From Sphingobium sp. CR2-8 (GTDB lineage: Bacteria > Pseudomonadota > Alphaproteobacteria > Sphingomonadales > Sphingomonadaceae), in assembly GCF_035818615.1 (NCBI RefSeq), contig NZ_JAYKZY010000001.1:660501-724500 (forward strand): DNA of 64,000 nucleotides, written 5' to 3'. The notes beneath the pieces are model-generated. The model saw nothing but the letters and a program-made list of their open reading frames with translations. It had not been told where the DNA came from and did not search any database. Each line of letters starts with the position of its first letter. Within the stretch, counting starts at the first letter, position 1. Shown one piece after another: positions 8,871 through 18,343 of this stretch. The translations under genes and the position numbers were made by a program.

Positions 8871-9659
8871 TCACAATGGAACCTCACTTGGCCGCTGGCG
8901 CGGATCGTTTCGGAAACTGTCTGGCTTGTTATCCAGTGCCCAATATAGGTAGTTCGCAGCTTCCATAGCGGCAATAACATCGTCATCGGCAACTGGATCA
9001 CCATGAATTGCTCTTGAGGCAGTTCTATAAAAAATCTTGTAAGCCTTAGCAGCCTCAACATCAGAAATTAATCTACCTGGGTTGACCATAACCCCTGCGC
9101 CAGACAAATTACGCAACCTTACCTCCAGATCGCGCCTTATTGCAAATAAGGCATTCCAATATTTTCCTGACTTCAACTCTTCCATGGCTTCATTTAGAAT
9201 GGAGCTATTGGAAACGGCAGCAGGTATTGGCTGCACAGATGTGTCCAATACATCGTCCGGATCTGTAATTTCGGGCTGATGGCTTTTTTGTGATGCGGCG
9301 ACCGTCTGCGAAGACACCTTACCAGAATCATTAGGATCGAGGGCGACAACTTTCGAGATCGTTTCTATGGTCGCATTAACTTGGCGACGGACGGTATCAT
9401 TATTAACATAACTTCCAGCACTTACAGTGCCTAAAGATCTTTTCAAATAATCGCCAATTATGGCTATGTCCCCTGAATCAAGAACACTCTGAAACTTCGC
9501 AGCTTCAGTCGCCTTTTTAGCTTTGCGATTGGTGAACCAAGTGCGCGCGAACGATGATGCGCCTGACGCTGCGGCACCTATCGCGACGGCAGATCCATTA
9601 GCACCTAGTTTTTGGGCTAAATCTGGTAGCCAACTCAGTGCATCGAGAAACGAGCTCAC
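8871..9659 (-). CDS. Hypothetical protein, second gene of a two-gene membrane cassette
   Basis: This 262-residue protein has an Ala/Gly/Ser-rich N-terminal stretch (SAVAIGAAASGASSFARTW) followed by the basic NRKAKK, which could be a weak membrane contact. The C-terminal half is helical and includes ALFAIRRDLEVRLRNLSGAG and KAYKIFYRTASRAIHGD. The arginines and the late His suggest a HEPN-like or tetratricopeptide-like helical fold, but no catalytic motif is certain. The base composition is more AT-rich than its neighbours, which points to recent transfer. Its start overlaps the stop of the upstream membrane protein (ATGA), so the pair is surely one transcript. Confidence 0.65.
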   Translation of the reverse strand: MSSFLDALSWLPDLAQKLGANGSAVAIGAAASGASSFARTWFTNRKAKKATEAAKFQSVLDSGDIAIIGDYLKRSLGTVSAGSYVNNDTVRRQVNATIETISKVVALDPNDSGKVSSQTVAASQKSHQPEITDPDDVLDTSVQPIPAAVSNSSILNEAMEELKSGKYWNALFAIRRDLEVRLRNLSGAGVMVNPGRLISDVEAAKAYKIFYRTASRAIHGDPVADDDVIAAMEAANYLYWALDNKPDSFRNDPRQRPSEVPL

Positions 9660-10084
9660 TGCTGCTTATCTCGTAGCAGGCGTAAAAACGGCTTTATCTC
9701 GTCTAGACGGTACGCCAAGGCTGTAACTCGCGCTAGTCGAGCAGGCATTGTCCCAGCCCGCCATAAAGCAACAAATCCCGATACAATCGTTGCAGCACCC
9801 CCTCCAGCGAGAATAAAAAGAAAAATGGGCTCAACTGGTGGCTCTTTCGCTCCGAGAGTTACAACACCGATGAATGCCGCAGTTCCTGTGGCCAGCAACC
9901 ACTTACCAGCTTCCAGCTTGCGAGTGTGTTCCCAATCGTAAGCTTTCTCTATTATCTTCTGAACATCACCGCCTTCATTGGCGACAAGATCCATTATGTC
10001 TGCGATTGCCAGACTGTTAGGCCGATCAGTCATCACCCATACCCGAATTTCCCCTGCTACATGGCCCCATAAATATTGCGACAT
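9656..10084 (-). CDS. Two-membrane-segment protein, first gene of the cassette
   Basis: From the ATG at 10084 this is 142 residues. A helical head (PNSLAIADIMDLVANEGGDV) leads to two hydrophobic segments (WLLATGTAAFIGVVTL and PIFLFILAGGGAATIVSGFV) joined by a short loop, then a basic tail (RLDEIKPFLRLLRDKQQ). This hairpin topology resembles SLATT-like membrane effectors of defence systems, which are thought to open pores. Neither the start at 10084 nor the one at 10033 has a strong ribosome site. It overlaps the downstream gene by four bases. The resemblance is topological only. Confidence 0.55.
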   Translation of the reverse strand: MSQYLWGHVAGEIRVWVMTDRPNSLAIADIMDLVANEGGDVQKIIEKAYDWEHTRKLEAGKWLLATGTAAFIGVVTLGAKEPPVEPIFLFILAGGGAATIVSGFVALWRAGTMPARLARVTALAYRLDEIKPFLRLLRDKQQ

Positions 10085-10585
10085 AAATAAGCCGACAAGT
10101 GAAGGCGAGACATATAACGACGTCCCGTCTTGGATCGAGATGGTCGAGGCACTCAAACAGCGGAAAAGGGCTGGTGACAATTCTTGATGCGGCGTTTCGG
10201 CGCAGTCAGCTTCCGTATTTCGGGCGGGTAGCAACGGCAAATAATTGGCTCCAATCACGCAATTCATATGGGCCAGGCTTGCGCATTTATGGGCTGATCG
10301 GGGCAGCTAACGTCCGCTTCTCGTGACGGCGATTGAGCTGTTGAACAGCCAAGAAGGGCGCACTGCAGACTGGCCGGCATGCTAGACCCGAGTGGCAGGA
10401 TAGCTGACGTTTGTGCGGAGACGGCAGTCGACGAGATGAGTTGTTTCCGAGGCCGTTGCAGAATGGCCAGTCCGGTTGCAAAGCTGTCCTTCGCGCTTAC
10501 CCGCAGGGGTGCCAACCATCCCACGGCCTCGACGACATCTCACTGCGGGCTGCGCGTTGTCATTGCAAAGGCCTAAGATCGACTG
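10085..10585. other. Intergenic stretch between cassette and catabolic island
   Basis: No supported gene. Overlapping short frames on both strands lack ribosome sites and look like noise. The segment probably carries the promoter of the two-gene cassette and the left end of the catabolic island. Confidence 0.4.
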
Positions 10586-11941
10586 TCATGACGTCGTGAA
10601 GAGCCGTCGGGGTACAAGGCCGGAATTATGGGCATCTTCTCCCAGCTCATCGCGAAAATTGGGGTGGGCCAAGGCAATTAGCCCCGCCGCGCGTTCCGCC
10701 AGGCTTTTGCCCTTCAGATCAAGCCAGCCAAACTCCGTCACGATGATATGGGTATCGTTGCGCGGCGTTGTAACCGGTCCTGTCAATTGCGCCGCAATCC
10801 GCGAAATCGATCCTCTTGCAGCTGTCGAATGACAGGCGATAATCGACTTTCCGCCATTCGAAGCATAGGCGCCTCGCACGAAATCAAGCTGGCCTCCGCT
10901 CGCGCTGAACTGGCGGCCGTTTACGACCTCGCTGTTGCAGGCACCGCTCAGATCGATCTGAAGGGTGGCATTGACGGATAGCACCCGATCATTGCGGGCA
11001 ATGATCGTGGGGTTGTTGACGTAATCGACCGGGCGCGCTTCCATCGCTGGGTTCTCGTGCAGGAAATCGTAGAGCGACTGGTCGCCGAGCGCGAAGGTGA
11101 AGACACTCCGACCGACATGGGTCTGCTTGCGACTGTTATCCACCACCCCGGCTTTCATCAGGTCCGCAAGCCCGGAGGTCATCATCTCGGTATGGATGCC
11201 AAGGTTGCGGTGTCCATGCAGATTGGCACACACCGCGTTCGGCAGCGCGCCGATGCCCATCTGCAGGCAGGCGCCGTCTTCCACAAGGCCGGCGATGATG
11301 GCTCCGATCATATCGTCCGTGGCTATGCGCGGCGTTGGCCCCAAGCAGGGAAGCGGAGCTGCATGTTCGACCAGCGCCATCACATCGCTTACATGGATTT
11401 CGCAGTCTCCAAACGTGCGCGGCATGTCGGGATTTACTTCAAGAATGATGCGGATACCCGGCTTGCGCGCAACGCCCAGAGTGTAATCCACATTGGTGCC
11501 GAGGCTGAAATTGCCGCGCTCATCCATGGGAGAAACAGTAGCGATCAAGGTATCGACGCCTATGGCATCGACCATCGCTCGCGGAACCTGGTGAAAATGG
11601 CACGGCAACATCGGCACCGCGGGTTTGCCGTGCGCTCGGTTGAAGGCGTCCAGTTCACGCTCCACGCTGCCATGGAAGAAACTCATGGGCGTGACGTGAT
11701 CCATCAGATCGGGGGCAAGCACGGTGCCGCCAGCACACGCTGCGGACAGCATGTAATAGAGCTGCAGATCGGTAACGCCGCCAGCGCGAGCACGATCCGC
11801 CAGCGCCGCCAGCATGGCAGGCGGGGCGCCGGCAGCCGGTGGGAGGACTACTTTGGCTCCGCTCGGGATCAGTCGCACCGCCTCGGCCGCAGTGGCCAGC
11901 TTCTGCCTGTATAGCTCTGCGCAGGAACCGTGCATCGTCAT
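10586..11941 (-). CDS. Acetyl-CoA hydrolase/CoA-transferase family protein
   Basis: The 451-residue protein has the two-domain layout of the acetyl-CoA hydrolase/4-hydroxybutyrate CoA-transferase family. Markers are the glycine-rich LQMGIGALPNAV and, shortly after it, GIHTEMMTSGLADL, where the Glu would be the residue that carries the CoA. It would move CoA from acetyl-CoA to a carboxylic acid, or hydrolyse a CoA ester. It is the last of four genes running left from the operator region near 15.8 kb, which suggests it acts on an organic acid made by the aminotransferases. The substrate cannot be read from sequence. An ATG at 11935 is an alternative start. Confidence 0.85.
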   Translation of the reverse strand: MTMHGSCAELYRQKLATAAEAVRLIPSGAKVVLPPAAGAPPAMLAALADRARAGGVTDLQLYYMLSAACAGGTVLAPDLMDHVTPMSFFHGSVERELDAFNRAHGKPAVPMLPCHFHQVPRAMVDAIGVDTLIATVSPMDERGNFSLGTNVDYTLGVARKPGIRIILEVNPDMPRTFGDCEIHVSDVMALVEHAAPLPCLGPTPRIATDDMIGAIIAGLVEDGACLQMGIGALPNAVCANLHGHRNLGIHTEMMTSGLADLMKAGVVDNSRKQTHVGRSVFTFALGDQSLYDFLHENPAMEARPVDYVNNPTIIARNDRVLSVNATLQIDLSGACNSEVVNGRQFSASGGQLDFVRGAYASNGGKSIIACHSTAARGSISRIAAQLTGPVTTPRNDTHIIVTEFGWLDLKGKSLAERAAGLIALAHPNFRDELGEDAHNSGLVPRRLFTTS

Positions 11942-12061
11942 CTTCTCTCTCCCAGCCTACTACGCGACAAGCATGTTTTGTTTCTGTGGTTCTGTTTTTG
12001 CGGATGCCGCGATCGAGCATGCCCGATCGCTGCATCCGCAATCTTCTCTCATCTACGGCTG

Positions 12062-13270
12062 TCAGGGATTTGGCATCCAAGGTGCGGTGCCCGCCGGGCA
12101 TGGGGAACTGGACCGGCGCTCCGCAATCCGGACTGCCAGCACTGAAATCACGCCGGCCATCACCATAAGACCTGCACCAAGCCAATAGGCAGGCTCGACA
12201 TCAGTGTGCGTAACCAGAAACGAGGTGGTGAACGAGCCGAGCGCGAGACCGACAAGCGTCAGCGGCATCAGCTGCGTCGCGGCCCGCCCGGATGGGTCGA
12301 ACATAATGAGCAGCCGAACGGCGCACGGCGACAGGACGATCTGCAAGAATCCATAGACAACGGTGAGGACGAGCAGCGGAACACCGACGCGCATGGCCAG
12401 GAAACCGACGGTCACGATGCCCAGGATCGCGCTAAGGTGGAAAAGGGAATACCGGTTCCTGTAGAGACTGTGACGACCCGCCGCAGTCGAGGCTCCGAAG
12501 AATTGTGCGACCAGAAAGAGGGCAACGGCCATTCCCACATCGAAACGAGTCGCTCCCGCAAGAGTGCCCAGTCGTTCAAGGTAGTACCACACGCACCCTA
12601 TCGCTGCGTTGTGCAGCATGATCACCACGCCCACCAGAATGGCCGGCAGGGTCCAGGTAGACCGCAGCGTAGGTGTGAAAGCCACCGACCGGCGCGGGGG
12701 CGCAACGGGCATCAGACAGGATGCCATCACCCCGATCAGCGCAAGTGCCGCCATCATGCCGAAGCCCGACACGCCCCCAAAATGGGGGATCAGGACAAGG
12801 GCGAGCGCGTAGTTGGCAATGACTTGGGGTACGGTCGATGCGGCAAGGTATATGGCGTCGAAGCGTTCCGGGTCGCGTGACGAGGCCATCATCATCATCG
12901 TGGAGGAGAGCAGCACCCCTTCGAAGAGCCCCGCTGCCGACCGCACCAAATATATACTGAGTGGCAGGCCGCTCCAGTAGGTCAGCACGTTGGCTCCCAG
13001 CAGCAGCAGGGACACCGCGACGAGGCGGCCGCGCATCGTGCCGCCCGATAGAACCGCCGGGCCGATCATTCCGCCAAGCGCTAGGACCAGCAGCTCCACC
13101 GTGGCGACGCGGCCCATGGCGGACGCGGTCAGTTTGCCCGCTTCCACCATGGCGCCCATCGAAAGGGGGGCGGTCCCAATGCACATGATGGCCAGCGTGC
13201 CCAGCATCATGCTAGCCGCTACGGGCACGCGGCCATGATCGATCCCAGAACCGTTCTGCGTCCCGCTCAT
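12062..13270 (-). CDS. Major facilitator superfamily transporter
   Basis: The 402-residue protein is strongly hydrophobic, with about twelve membrane segments. It begins with a short polar tail before PVAASMMLGTLAIMCIGTAP. A basic loop near the middle (APPRRSVAFTPTLRS) separates two six-segment halves as expected for the superfamily. The gene lies between the CoA-transferase and the class III aminotransferase on the same strand, so it probably carries the substrate or a product of that pathway across the inner membrane, complementing the TonB receptor in the outer membrane. Direction and substrate are unknown. Confidence 0.85.
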   Translation of the reverse strand: MSGTQNGSGIDHGRVPVAASMMLGTLAIMCIGTAPLSMGAMVEAGKLTASAMGRVATVELLVLALGGMIGPAVLSGGTMRGRLVAVSLLLLGANVLTYWSGLPLSIYLVRSAAGLFEGVLLSSTMMMMASSRDPERFDAIYLAASTVPQVIANYALALVLIPHFGGVSGFGMMAALALIGVMASCLMPVAPPRRSVAFTPTLRSTWTLPAILVGVVIMLHNAAIGCVWYYLERLGTLAGATRFDVGMAVALFLVAQFFGASTAAGRHSLYRNRYSLFHLSAILGIVTVGFLAMRVGVPLLVLTVVYGFLQIVLSPCAVRLLIMFDPSGRAATQLMPLTLVGLALGSFTTSFLVTHTDVEPAYWLGAGLMVMAGVISVLAVRIAERRSSSPCPAGTAPWMPNP

Positions 13271-13316
13271 GGCCTACCCCACCCTTTCATGCCTGACCCC
13301 TTCCGAATGCGATGCT

Positions 13317-14618
13317 TCAAGCGGAAACTTCCTGCAGGTAGGCCCAGCGCAGAACATCGCAGAATTCGTCGATGTGCGCCTTGTCATGAGCAAGGCTCAG
13401 ATAGGCCTTGCTGAACTGCTTGTAGATGCCGGCCTTATACATCCGACGGTGAACCGCGTCTGAGAAGGCGTTGTCGGCACGACGAACCGCGGCATGGTCG
13501 TGAACCTGCTCTTCGGTGAGGTAGAAATGGAAGATCGGTCCGTCACCCGTGATGCAGGCCGGCCGGTTGAGATCCTGGAACAGCCCCTTGAGGCGATCCC
13601 GCGCGTAGAGCCCCAGTTCGGCGAGACGACCAATGCCATCCTCGTCGACCAGCACGTCGAGCGCGGTGTGGGCACATGCGATGCTCATGGGCAGGCCGTT
13701 GAAGGTGCCGCAGTGGAAGCTGTACTGGTTCGATCCATCATTCGGATCGAGGTGCTCCATGAAGCGGCGCTGCCCGACCACTGCGGCCAGGGGCATCCCG
13801 CCACCGAACGCCTTGCCAAGCGCGGTGAGATCGGGTGTGACACCATACTTCTCCTGTGCGCCGCCAGGAGCGATGCGGAACCCCGAGACGACCTCGTCGA
13901 AGATCAGGGCTGTTCCGGCAGCATCGCACTCCTCGCGCAGGGTTTCGAGAAAGCCGGGCAACGGGTTGAGCGTGCGCTGCATGGGCTCGCAAATGACTGC
14001 AGCGAAGCGGCCGGGATATGCTCGCATCATGGCACGGAATGCCGTGGCGTCATTGTAAGGAAGAACGACGACTTCGTCCGTGACGCCCTTCTGGATGCCA
14101 TTGCTGATCGCATAGGGCACGGGAATCTGGGTTGGCGAGTATTCCATCGAAAAGACCGCCAGGTCGTGGTGGCCATGCCACGCGCCGTCGAACTTGATGA
14201 TCGCTTGGCGTCCGGTCACCGCACGAGCGAGCCGCAGGGCATGGAATGTGGCTTCCGATCCGCTGGAAGTGTAGCGCACCATCTGGGCTGAAGGCACGAT
14301 TCGGCACACCCGCTCCGCCAATTGGACGGCGGCTGCAGTGAGATTGAAATAGTGGGTTCCGCGCTGCGCCTGTGTGGCTATCGTTTCGACCATTCGGGGA
14401 TGAGCATGTCCCAGAAGCAGGGGACCTGCGCCGATCATAAAGTCCAGGAAACGGCGGCCGTCCACATCGTAGAGATAGGCTCCTTCGCCCCTGTCGACAA
14501 GAAATTCCAGACCGTTTGGCGGAAGCAGCGAGTTGGTGGAGCCGCCGGGAATAATGGTTTTCGACAGCGCAATCTGGTCGATCTGGGCCAAACTGCGTTC
14601 CTGGATTGATTGGGTCAT
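13317..14618 (-). CDS. Class III PLP aminotransferase, glutamate-1-semialdehyde aminomutase-like
   Basis: The 433-residue protein has the markers of the HemL-like branch: the loop IPGGSTNSLLPP, GSEATFHALRLARAVTGR, IFDEVVSGFR with the Asp that contacts the pyridine ring, and the PLP-binding Lys in TALGKAFGGGMPLAAVVG. The usual haem-pathway enzyme would not sit in such a cluster, so this is more likely a catabolic omega- or alpha-aminotransferase or aminomutase. It is followed by the MFS gene and preceded, 70 bases away, by a class V aminotransferase. In the context of lysine or aminoadipate breakdown it could act on a terminal amine. This is inference. Confidence 0.85.
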   Translation of the reverse strand: MTQSIQERSLAQIDQIALSKTIIPGGSTNSLLPPNGLEFLVDRGEGAYLYDVDGRRFLDFMIGAGPLLLGHAHPRMVETIATQAQRGTHYFNLTAAAVQLAERVCRIVPSAQMVRYTSSGSEATFHALRLARAVTGRQAIIKFDGAWHGHHDLAVFSMEYSPTQIPVPYAISNGIQKGVTDEVVVLPYNDATAFRAMMRAYPGRFAAVICEPMQRTLNPLPGFLETLREECDAAGTALIFDEVVSGFRIAPGGAQEKYGVTPDLTALGKAFGGGMPLAAVVGQRRFMEHLDPNDGSNQYSFHCGTFNGLPMSIACAHTALDVLVDEDGIGRLAELGLYARDRLKGLFQDLNRPACITGDGPIFHFYLTEEQVHDHAAVRRADNAFSDAVHRRMYKAGIYKQFSKAYLSLAHDKAHIDEFCDVLRWAYLQEVSA

Positions 14619-14688
14619 GAGTGTTTCCTGCTAATGGCCCTTTGGCGGGGCGCGTAGTGTGTGACGTGAACTGTAACGTGAGCGGATT

Positions 14689-15801
14689 TCAGTGGGCCAG
14701 CACGGCGCCGATCGCGCCAATCACGCGCGAGAGGGTTTCATCGGCCATCTGCGGCGCGCTCATCAGACCCAGGCGGAACGAGCGCCCCTGCCATGCCCCG
14801 ATGTTGCCTATTACGTGAATGCCATGCTCGGTGGCCAGGCGGTGACGGAACTGCCCGTCATCGATGCCTTCCGGATAATGGACGGCCTGCACCGCCACCG
14901 AGAGATGGCGGTCGTCGGTGCCAGCCAATTCAGGCAGCATGGTCATGCCAAGCTCACGCATGCTTTCTCGGAACCGGGCGGCCACAGCACGGTGCCGCGC
15001 GAACCATGCATCCAGTCCGTCCGCTTCCAGTTCCTCCAAGGCTGTCGCCAGTGAATGGAACAGCGTCGGCGGGAGTGTGAACAGCGGGCGCTGCGGCCGG
15101 TCGAGAATTTCCCGCCGTAAACTCGCGATGCTCAGGCTGCAGAGGGCGGAGTTGCGCCCCTCGATGCGCGAGAGAGCCTTGCCTGAAAGGGTCAGAATGG
15201 CCAGACCCGGGAGACTTCCCAAGCACTTGTGCGAGCCCGTGACCCCTATGTCGATGTGCGACTCGTCGGTCTCCACCGGTTGGGCGCCGGCGGAACAGGC
15301 CGTGTCTACAAAGTAGAGCGCATCGGTTCCGGCCACCATGGCGCCGATCTGCGCGATCGGATTGACGATACCCGCGTTCGTTTCGCAATGGACGATCGAA
15401 ACAAGGTCGAAACGTTCCTTGCGCAATGCCTGCTCGACAAGTTCGATTGGGACCGGGGCAAGGTCGGACGTCTTGAGTTCCGTAACGATGGCGCCTCGTT
15501 CCCGCATGTAGGCGCCGAGAAGCTCGCCCCAGAAGCCATTGCTGATTGCGAGAACCTTCATGCCGGGCTCTACAAAATTCGCGAATGCAAGGCTGATGCC
15601 CATGCGAATCGACCCGGGCACGGCTAGCACCGTGCTCCTGGTGCCCAGCACCGTCCCGAGGCGCGCCACGGTGCGGTCATGCAACTCCCAGAAATTCCCG
15701 ATATGAGGTGAAGCGATCACCCCCACGCCGGCATTACCGACGGAGGGCGAAACCTCGACCGGGCCAGTGGTCATGTTCAGCGTGCCATGTGAGGTTGCCA
15801 T
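14689..15801 (-). CDS. Class V PLP aminotransferase (alanine-glyoxylate type)
   Basis: From the ATG at 15801 the protein has 370 residues. It shows the class V pattern: an N-terminal TTGPVEVSPSV, a conserved VDTACSAGAQPVE with the PLP-ring Asp, and the PLP Lys in GVTGSHKCLGSLPG. It would use the alpha-amino group of an amino acid with glyoxylate, pyruvate or 2-oxoglutarate as acceptor. A longer frame reaches 15870, but those 23 residues are encoded by the operator repeats and should be untranslated. It is the first gene of the leftward group and shares its promoter region with the TonB receptor. Confidence 0.85.
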   Translation of the reverse strand: MATSHGTLNMTTGPVEVSPSVGNAGVGVIASPHIGNFWELHDRTVARLGTVLGTRSTVLAVPGSIRMGISLAFANFVEPGMKVLAISNGFWGELLGAYMRERGAIVTELKTSDLAPVPIELVEQALRKERFDLVSIVHCETNAGIVNPIAQIGAMVAGTDALYFVDTACSAGAQPVETDESHIDIGVTGSHKCLGSLPGLAILTLSGKALSRIEGRNSALCSLSIASLRREILDRPQRPLFTLPPTLFHSLATALEELEADGLDAWFARHRAVAARFRESMRELGMTMLPELAGTDDRHLSVAVQAVHYPEGIDDGQFRHRLATEHGIHVIGNIGAWQGRSFRLGLMSAPQMADETLSRVIGAIGAVLAH

Positions 15802-15817
15802 GCGAACTATCCATTCA

Positions 15818-15848
15818 ATGTATTGTCTTATGTATTGGTACATGTATT
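15818..15848. promoter_or_regulatory. Triple direct repeat, probable MocR operator for the leftward genes
   Basis: ATGTATT occurs at 15818-15824, 15830-15836 and 15842-15848, that is AATACAT on the minus strand with an exact 12-base period. It lies just upstream of the class V aminotransferase start. A TTGACG near 15869 on the minus strand could be the -35 element. The same half-site recurs at 15980-16006 and at the MocR gene's own promoter. Confidence 0.65.
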
Positions 15849-15970
15849 TTTTTGTTGTGTTATTCGTCAATAGGGAAGTTCGTGCATCAAGTGAGATTCG
15901 GCCGATGATATGTCCCGAATATAAAAAGATTCCTTATTTTCAGATGGTTAAACTAGCAAATAATATTTTC

Positions 15971-16006
15971 TTGACATGCAATACAATCAATACGACGCTA
16001 ATACAT
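15971..16006 (+). promoter_or_regulatory. Promoter and operator half-sites for the TonB receptor operon
   Basis: A consensus -35 element TTGACA (15971-15976) is followed by three copies of AATAC, at 15980, 15989 and 16000, the last within AATACAT. The matching -10 is not obvious at standard spacing. The repeats overlap the promoter, so the regulator could act as repressor or as activator here. Confidence 0.55.
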
Positions 16007-16036
16007 AATAGGTCAAGGCGAAGGGGTGGAGATACC

Positions 16037-18241
16037 ATGGATTACCGTTATGAGTGTTCCGTAGGATTTTTCAGGATGGGCGCGATGGGTGCGCATCGAG
16101 CCATGACGGTTTCTGCTCTGGCATTGGCTTGCGCGGCTCTTTACGCCCCGGCGGCTATGGGTCAGGCCGCTGCGCCTTCGGATGGGGGAGACATCGTCGT
16201 CACCGCCCGCAAGCAGAGCGAACGCCTGCAGGATGTTCCGATGACGGTAACGGCCGTGGCAGCCGACAAGCTGGCCAGCGTCGGTGCGAGCAAGATCCTG
16301 GATATACTTGCAACCGTGCCGGGCATCTCTGCGGCATCGCAGACAGGCGCTCCGGGCAGCATCTCGCTCAACATCCGCGGCATCTCGACCGCTGATGCGT
16401 CGTCAATCACGGTTGCCACGACGCTGGACGACGTGCCCGTGAACTCCAGTTCCGCTAACGCCTACGCTGGATACTCGGGTCTTGACCTTCTGCCGTCCCT
16501 AGTGGGCGGCATCGAAATCCTCAAGGGACCGCAGGGCACGCTGTACGGTGCAAGCAGCCTGGGCGGCCTTATGAAATATGTGACGCCGACCCCGAGCCTC
16601 ACGGAGACGTCGGTCGAAATCGGCGGAGGCGCGGCCATCACCGCCCATAGCGGCCAAGTGGGCACGCGCATCTACGTCAAGGGCGAGACGCCGATCGCCG
16701 ACGACACGCTGAGCCTGGGCTTCGCGTTCGAGCAGGTGTACACGCCGGGCTACCTCGACAATGCCAGGCGCGGCATCAAGGACGAGAACCACGGTATCCA
16801 GCGCGGTGGCCGGGCTACCCTCTATTTCGTGCCGAACGACAATTTCAACATCAAGCTGAACGCTATCGTGCAGCATACCGATTTCAACGGGCTCAGCGCC
16901 ATCCAGATCGACCCTGTCACGCAGGCGCCGCTCGACGGCTACTATAATTCCGATTTCCCGCTCGCTAACGGCTCCAAGCAGGACACGCAGATCTTCAGCG
17001 CCAACGCCAGCCTGGACCTTGGTGGGATCAACATCACCTCAGTCACCGGCTACTCGCACCTCAAATCGTCCTACATGCTCGACCTGTCGCGCAAGAACTA
17101 CAGCATCGCCCTGGGCGTGAACGGTCAGGATAGCTATACTTTCACCACCAACAAGTTCTCGCAGGAACTGCGTTTGTCGTCGGACATCGGCGACAACTTG
17201 AAATGGAATGCCGGCTTTTTCTACACCTCGGAAGACAGCGCATACGTCGAAAACGCCATTGCCTACGACAAGACGACTGGCGCCACCTCCTCGACGCTCA
17301 ACCCTTACTATTTTAGCTCCACGGATAGCGGTTACAAAGAGGTCGCAGGCTTCGGTTCGCTGGAATGGAAGATCACCGACAAGTTAGATGTTAATCTGAG
17401 CGGGCGATACTCTTCGAACCGGCAGCATGCTCAAGCCGACACCTACGGCGTACTGGCGGACTACGAATTCTTCTCGCCGGTATTCAAGTCATCCGACAGC
17501 AAGTTCACTTACGCCGTGAACGCCCGATACTTCTTCAATCCTGACGTGATGGTCTACGGCCGTATCGCGACCGGCTATCGTCCAGGTGGCCCCAATCTTC
17601 TGCTCAACGTGCCAGCGACTTTTAAGCCGGACACCACGACCAATTATGAAATTGGCTTGAAATCCACGCTGCTCGACAGGAAGCTTGTCTTCAATCTCAC
17701 CGGCTTCTATATCGAGTGGAACGATATTCACACGTTCGAGCGTCAGGGCAGTCTCGCCACCTACACCGGTAATGGCGGCGGAGCGCGAAGCCAAGGCATC
17801 GAATTGATGACCTACTATCGTATCACTCCGGATCTGCGTGTCGGATTGAACGGCGGCTATACCGATGCCCATCTCACGAGCGCCTATACCGCACTGGCGG
17901 CTCCGTCCGGGTTCCCACTGCCGAATCAGGCTAAGTGGAGCGGGGCCCTGACGGCCGACTGGTCCCATGAACTGAGTGACGACAGCAAGCTGAATGTGGG
18001 TGCGACGTGGTCCTACGTCGGCCCGCGCTGGTCCGATTTTCCGGGTTCCAATCCGGGAGGCATCCGCCTGAGCGCCTACAATACCGTCAGCCTCAACGCA
18101 GGTGTCGATACCGGAAACTGGTCCTTCGGTGTCTACGTACGTAACCTCGCCGACGAGAAGGCAATCGTGACGCGCCGCAATGCGGGCGCGGTCATCTTGC
18201 AGCCCCGCACCATCGGCGTGACGGCAGCGCACAGGTTCTAA
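16037..18241 (+). CDS. TonB-dependent outer-membrane receptor
   Basis: The 734-residue protein has a signal peptide (SALALACAALYAPAAMGQAA), a TonB-box-like DIVVTARKQSERLQDVP, the plug domain with VEILKGPQGTLYGASSLGG-type sequence, and a long beta-barrel ending in a terminal Phe (AAHRF). It lacks the extra STN signalling domain, so it is a transporter rather than a surface-signalling receptor. The start at 16037 has GGTGGAG upstream; the long frame from 15767 reads through operator DNA. It heads the rightward gene group and probably imports the compound that the following enzymes degrade. The ligand is unknown. Confidence 0.9.
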   Translation: MDYRYECSVGFFRMGAMGAHRAMTVSALALACAALYAPAAMGQAAAPSDGGDIVVTARKQSERLQDVPMTVTAVAADKLASVGASKILDILATVPGISAASQTGAPGSISLNIRGISTADASSITVATTLDDVPVNSSSANAYAGYSGLDLLPSLVGGIEILKGPQGTLYGASSLGGLMKYVTPTPSLTETSVEIGGGAAITAHSGQVGTRIYVKGETPIADDTLSLGFAFEQVYTPGYLDNARRGIKDENHGIQRGGRATLYFVPNDNFNIKLNAIVQHTDFNGLSAIQIDPVTQAPLDGYYNSDFPLANGSKQDTQIFSANASLDLGGINITSVTGYSHLKSSYMLDLSRKNYSIALGVNGQDSYTFTTNKFSQELRLSSDIGDNLKWNAGFFYTSEDSAYVENAIAYDKTTGATSSTLNPYYFSSTDSGYKEVAGFGSLEWKITDKLDVNLSGRYSSNRQHAQADTYGVLADYEFFSPVFKSSDSKFTYAVNARYFFNPDVMVYGRIATGYRPGGPNLLLNVPATFKPDTTTNYEIGLKSTLLDRKLVFNLTGFYIEWNDIHTFERQGSLATYTGNGGGARSQGIELMTYYRITPDLRVGLNGGYTDAHLTSAYTALAAPSGFPLPNQAKWSGALTADWSHELSDDSKLNVGATWSYVGPRWSDFPGSNPGGIRLSAYNTVSLNAGVDTGNWSFGVYVRNLADEKAIVTRRNAGAVILQPRTIGVTAAHRF

Positions 18242-18247
18242 TGGGAT

Positions 18248-18281
18248 CGCCCGGCGTTGACGCCATAGTCAGCGCCGGGCG
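18248..18281 (+). terminator. Strong hairpin after the TonB receptor gene
   Basis: CGCCCGGCG (18248-18256) pairs perfectly with CGCCGGGCG (18273-18281), and TGAC/GTCA extends the stem inward. No T-run follows, so it may be a partial terminator or an mRNA-stabilising structure that lowers expression of the downstream enzymes relative to the receptor. Confidence 0.5.
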
Positions 18282-18343
18282 CGAGATTGTGGGGCCGCAC
18301 GGCACTGTGCCTCACAGAATAACGAAACGGCAGGGAAGATAGT

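Noticed and set aside
11057..14291. Long plus-strand frames opposite the CoA-transferase, MFS and class III aminotransferase genes.
   Set aside because: They are antisense shadows typical of high-GC DNA, with His/Arg-rich translations and no ribosome sites.
15802..15870. N-terminal extension of the class V aminotransferase.
   Set aside because: The extra residues (Tyr/Ile/Thr-rich) are encoded by the direct repeats; the start at 15801 gives the expected family length.
15767..16036. N-terminal extension of the TonB receptor frame upstream of 16037.
   Set aside because: It reads through AT-rich operator repeats and promoter, while 16037 has a good ribosome site and is followed by a normal signal peptide.
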